From Lautropia sp. (GTDB lineage Bacteria > Pseudomonadota > Gammaproteobacteria > Burkholderiales > Burkholderiaceae_E), in NCBI GenBank assembly GCA_030532895.1, contig JAUNKF010000033.1, positions 1 through 37,216 on the forward strand: 37,216 bases of DNA. The letters are read 5' to 3'. The translations under genes were made by a program, and so were the position numbers. Below are positions 34,692 through 37,216 of this stretch, piece by piece; the first letter of the stretch is position 1; the number at the start of each line of letters is the position of its first letter. Under the pieces are notes generated by a model. That model worked only from the letters and a program-made list of their open reading frames with translations. It was not told the DNA's origin and ran no database searches.

Positions 34692-35636
34692 TCAGGGCAG
34701 CTCCACCTCCATCTCATCCTTCTTCTTCACGGGCTTGACCAGATCCTCGCGCTTCAGGCCGAGGCGCATCAGGATGGCGGCGGCCACGAAGATCGACGAA
34801 TACACGCCGAAGAGGATGCCGATCGACAGTGCCAGCGCGAAGTAGAAGAGGGTGGGGCCACCGAAGAACAGCATCGACAGCACCATCATCAGCGTCGAGG
34901 TGTGCGTGATGACGGTTCGTGAGATGGTGGTGGTGATGGCATGGTCGAGCACCTGCGAGGTCGTCATGTTCTTGGCCTGACGCTCGCGGAACTTCTCGCG
35001 CACCCGGTCGAAGATGATCACCGACTCGTTGACCGAGTAGCCGAGCACGGCCAGGATGGCGGCCAGCACCGAGAGAGAGAACTCCCACTGGAAGGCGGCA
35101 AAAAAGCCCAGGATGATCACCACGTCGTGCAAGTTGGCGATGATGCCGGCCACGCCAAATTTCCACTCGAAGCGGATGGCGAGGTAGATCACGATGCCGA
35201 TGATCACCATCAGGAGCGCCATGGCGCCACCCGTGGCCAGCTCCTTGCCGACCTGTGGGCCGACGAACTCGTTGCGCCGCAGCTCGACTTTGGGGTCGAT
35301 GTCCTTCAGCGCGGCCACGACCTGCTCAGCCTGTTGGGCAGCCGAGACGCCTTCGCGCAGCGGCAGGCGCACCATCACGTCCCGCGAGGTGCCGAAGTTT
35401 TGCACCTGTGGCTCACCAAAGCCCAGTTCTTCGAGCTTGGCGCGGGTTTGGGTGAGGTCGGCAGTGGTGCTGTAGTTGAACTCCATCACCGTGCCGCCGG
35501 TGAATTCCACCGACAGGTTCAGCCCGCGCGTCACCAGAAAGAAGACGGCCAGGATGAAGGCGGCGATCGAGATGCCGTTCAGCACGCCAGCGCGGCGCAT
35601 GAACGGGATGTCACGTCGGATCTTGAACAATTCCAT
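34692..35636 (-). CDS. secF: Protein translocase subunit SecF
   Basis: 314 aa from ATG 35636; GGAG lies 8 bases upstream. Six membrane segments with the signature GLNLSVEFTGGTVMEF near residue 40 and, late, GYSVNESVIIFDRVRE. SecF with SecD uses the proton gradient to help pull proteins through SecYEG into the periplasm. It follows secD by 15 bases in the same operon. The Lys-rich tail (KKKDEMEVELP) is short. A normal, intact gene. Confidence 0.96.
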   Translation of the reverse strand: MELFKIRRDIPFMRRAGVLNGISIAAFILAVFFLVTRGLNLSVEFTGGTVMEFNYSTTADLTQTRAKLEELGFGEPQVQNFGTSRDVMVRLPLREGVSAAQQAEQVVAALKDIDPKVELRRNEFVGPQVGKELATGGAMALLMVIIGIVIYLAIRFEWKFGVAGIIANLHDVVIILGFFAAFQWEFSLSVLAAILAVLGYSVNESVIIFDRVREKFRERQAKNMTTSQVLDHAITTTISRTVITHTSTLMMVLSMLFFGGPTLFYFALALSIGILFGVYSSIFVAAAILMRLGLKREDLVKPVKKKDEMEVELP

Positions 35637-35651
35637 CGTCGTTGCTCCGTA

Positions 35652-37216
35652 TCAGCGCTTGGCGGGTTTTTCGGGCTGCCAGTCACTTTGGCCGAGTGAC
35701 AGGCGCTTGATGCGTTTCTGGCTCCCATACCAGAGGTTCACCAAGCCGCGAGAGACGAACACGGCCGAGAACATGGAGGTCAGGATGCCTAGGCAGTGCA
35801 CGACCGCAAAGCCCTTGATGGGGCCTGAGCCGAAGGCGAGCAGTGCGAGACCAGCGATCAATGTCGTGATGTTGGCGTCCAGAATGGTGGCCCAGGCACG
35901 GTCATAGCCGGCGGCGATGGCGGCATGTGGCGTGGCACCGGCACGCAGCTCTTCACGAATCCGCTCGTTGATCAGCACGTTGGCGTCGATGGCCATGCCG
36001 AGCGTGAGTGCGATGGCGGCCATGCCCGGCAGCGTCAGCGTGGCCTGCAGCAGCGACAGCACGGCCACCAGCATCAGCAGGTTGAAAGCCAGCGCGATCG
36101 TCGAGAACAGGCCGAAGAGCATGTAATAGACGATCATGAAGATCGCGATGGCCAGAAAGCCCCAGGTGACCGAGGCAAAGCCCATCTGGATGTTTTCGGC
36201 GCCCAGCGAAGGGCCGATCGTGCGCTCCTCGATGATGTCCATCGGTGCGGCCAGCGCACCGGCACGCAGCAGCAGCGCCAGATCGGTGGCGTTCTTCTGC
36301 GATCCCATGCCGGTGATCTGGAAGCGGCTGCCCAGCTCCGACTGGATGGTGGCCACCGTCAGCACCTCACCCTTGCCTTTCTCGAAGAGCACCACGGCCA
36401 TCGGTTTGCGGATGTTCTTGCGAGAAACTTCGCGCAGATGACGGCCACCGGCTTCGTTCAGCGAGATCGCCACGGCCGGCTGGTTGTTCTCGTCGAAGGC
36501 GGCCGAGGCGCTGGTGAGCTGCTGACCGGTGAAGATCGGCTCGCGCTTCAGCACGACAGGGGCGCCACGGCCTTGTCGGAACAGATCCGAGCCGAAGGGC
36601 ACGACAGCGTTCTCGTTGTTGAGGGCACGCTGGGCTTCAGGGCTGAGATCCACCAGGCGGGCTTCGAGCGTGGCGGTGCGGCCGAGGATGTCCTTGGCAC
36701 GGGCCGTGTCCTGCACGCCGGGCAGCTGCACGACGATGCGGTCGGCGCCCTGGCGCTGGATGACGGGTTCGGCCACGCCCAGCTCGTTGATCCGGTTGTT
36801 CAGCGTCGTGATGTTCTGCTGCACCGAGTTGTCGAGGAAGGTGCGCATGGCGTTTTCGGTCATCACGAGCACCAGGCGCGAATCGGCGCCGCTACCTCGG
36901 GCAGTGACGCTGAGATCGGTCTGGTTGTCACGCAGCACGCCTTCGGCGCGGTTGCGGGTGGCTTCGTCGGCGAAAGCCACGATCAGCTGATTGCCATTGC
37001 GCTGGATGACGCCATGACGGATCTTTCGATCACGCAGCAGGGTGCGCACGTCCGAGATCGCGCTGTCGAGCCGCTTGTTCAGCGCCTCGGTGGTGTCGAT
37101 CTGCATCAGGAAATGCACGCCCCCCCGCAAGTCCAGGCCCAGGTACATGGGCAGTGCGCGAAGCTGCGTCAGCCACTCGGGGGAGCTGGACAGCAGGTTC
37201 AGCGCCGTGATGTAGA
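35652..37216 (-). CDS. secD: Protein translocase subunit SecD, N-terminus outside the window
   Basis: The frame is open to the right edge, so the gene is cut. An ATG at 37148 is internal: upstream codons read YITALNLLSSSPEWLTQLRALP, the usual SecD sequence just before MYLGLDLRGGVHFL. Seen here are the periplasmic P1 domain, the LGLDLRGG motif, the GMAIDANVLINERIREEL loop, and five C-terminal membrane segments. With SecF it powers the last step of Sec export. About 100 N-terminal residues with the first membrane helix are beyond the window. Confidence 0.95.
   Translation of the reverse strand, partial: YITALNLLSSSPEWLTQLRALPMYLGLDLRGGVHFLMQIDTTEALNKRLDSAISDVRTLLRDRKIRHGVIQRNGNQLIVAFADEATRNRAEGVLRDNQTDLSVTARGSGADSRLVLVMTENAMRTFLDNSVQQNITTLNNRINELGVAEPVIQRQGADRIVVQLPGVQDTARAKDILGRTATLEARLVDLSPEAQRALNNENAVVPFGSDLFRQGRGAPVVLKREPIFTGQQLTSASAAFDENNQPAVAISLNEAGGRHLREVSRKNIRKPMAVVLFEKGKGEVLTVATIQSELGSRFQITGMGSQKNATDLALLLRAGALAAPMDIIEERTIGPSLGAENIQMGFASVTWGFLAIAIFMIVYYMLFGLFSTIALAFNLLMLVAVLSLLQATLTLPGMAAIALTLGMAIDANVLINERIREELRAGATPHAAIAAGYDRAWATILDANITTLIAGLALLAFGSGPIKGFAVVHCLGILTSMFSAVFVSRGLVNLWYGSQKRIKRLSLGQSDWQPEKPAKR

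Overview
The window looks like the chromosome of a GC-rich betaproteobacterium, probably Burkholderiales. The evidence is a glcEF end, a three-gene split transhydrogenase (alpha1/alpha2/beta), mnmA followed at short range by purB, and secD-secF. No genus can be assigned from the sequence alone.

Layout. 1-5150: glycolate oxidase (glcE end, glcF), a MarC-type membrane protein, an unknown 391-aa protein overlapping a convergent secreted protein, a DUF4870-like protein, and a BrnT-like toxin with a CopG-like antitoxin. 5279-8563 (minus): pntB, pntAB and pntAA, closed by two strong hairpins. 9078-13107 (plus): mnmA, an unknown gene, purB, crcB. 13108-16058: a T-rich, AT-richer island of orphan membrane proteins and an orphan FitA-like antitoxin whose toxin appears deleted. 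16055-25195: an RNA-repair (rtc) locus, then a VapBC-like pair, a MoxR ATPase and a metallopeptidase/VWA protein. 25453-30112: an ankyrin lipoprotein, a TonB-dependent siderophore receptor with a candidate Fur box, and a nitronate monooxygenase. 30282-34261: an MFS symporter and a GMC oxidoreductase divergent from an IclR regulator, with a perfect KdgR-like palindrome between them. 34344-37216: a small unknown gene, then secF and a partial secD (minus).

The most interesting part is the rtc locus. rtcR (CARF sensor plus sigma-54 activator) is divergent from a textbook sigma-54 promoter (17978-17993). About 800 nt without a credible protein gene follow before a slipin gene, and 262 nt separate slipin from rtcB. 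These stretches contain four RNA-like modules whose 5' and 3' ends pair: 18010-18169 (10 bp, then a mismatch, then 4 bp), 18246-18371 (9 bp), 18451-18559 (13 bp) and 19986-20112 (bulged helix). The second holds a tRNA mimic: D-like arm, anticodon arm with loop CTGATAA (GAU), and a T arm with TTCGATT, but no matching acceptor stem. This resembles the Y RNA / YrlA-YrlB RNAs of Ro60-rtc operons (known family), yet no Ro60 gene lies in this window. A damage-induced unit is inferred: RtcR senses RNA ends, sigma-54 polymerase makes several structured RNAs plus slipin and the ligase RtcB, and MoxR/VWA may act with them. The slipin gene carries an apparent -1 frameshift.
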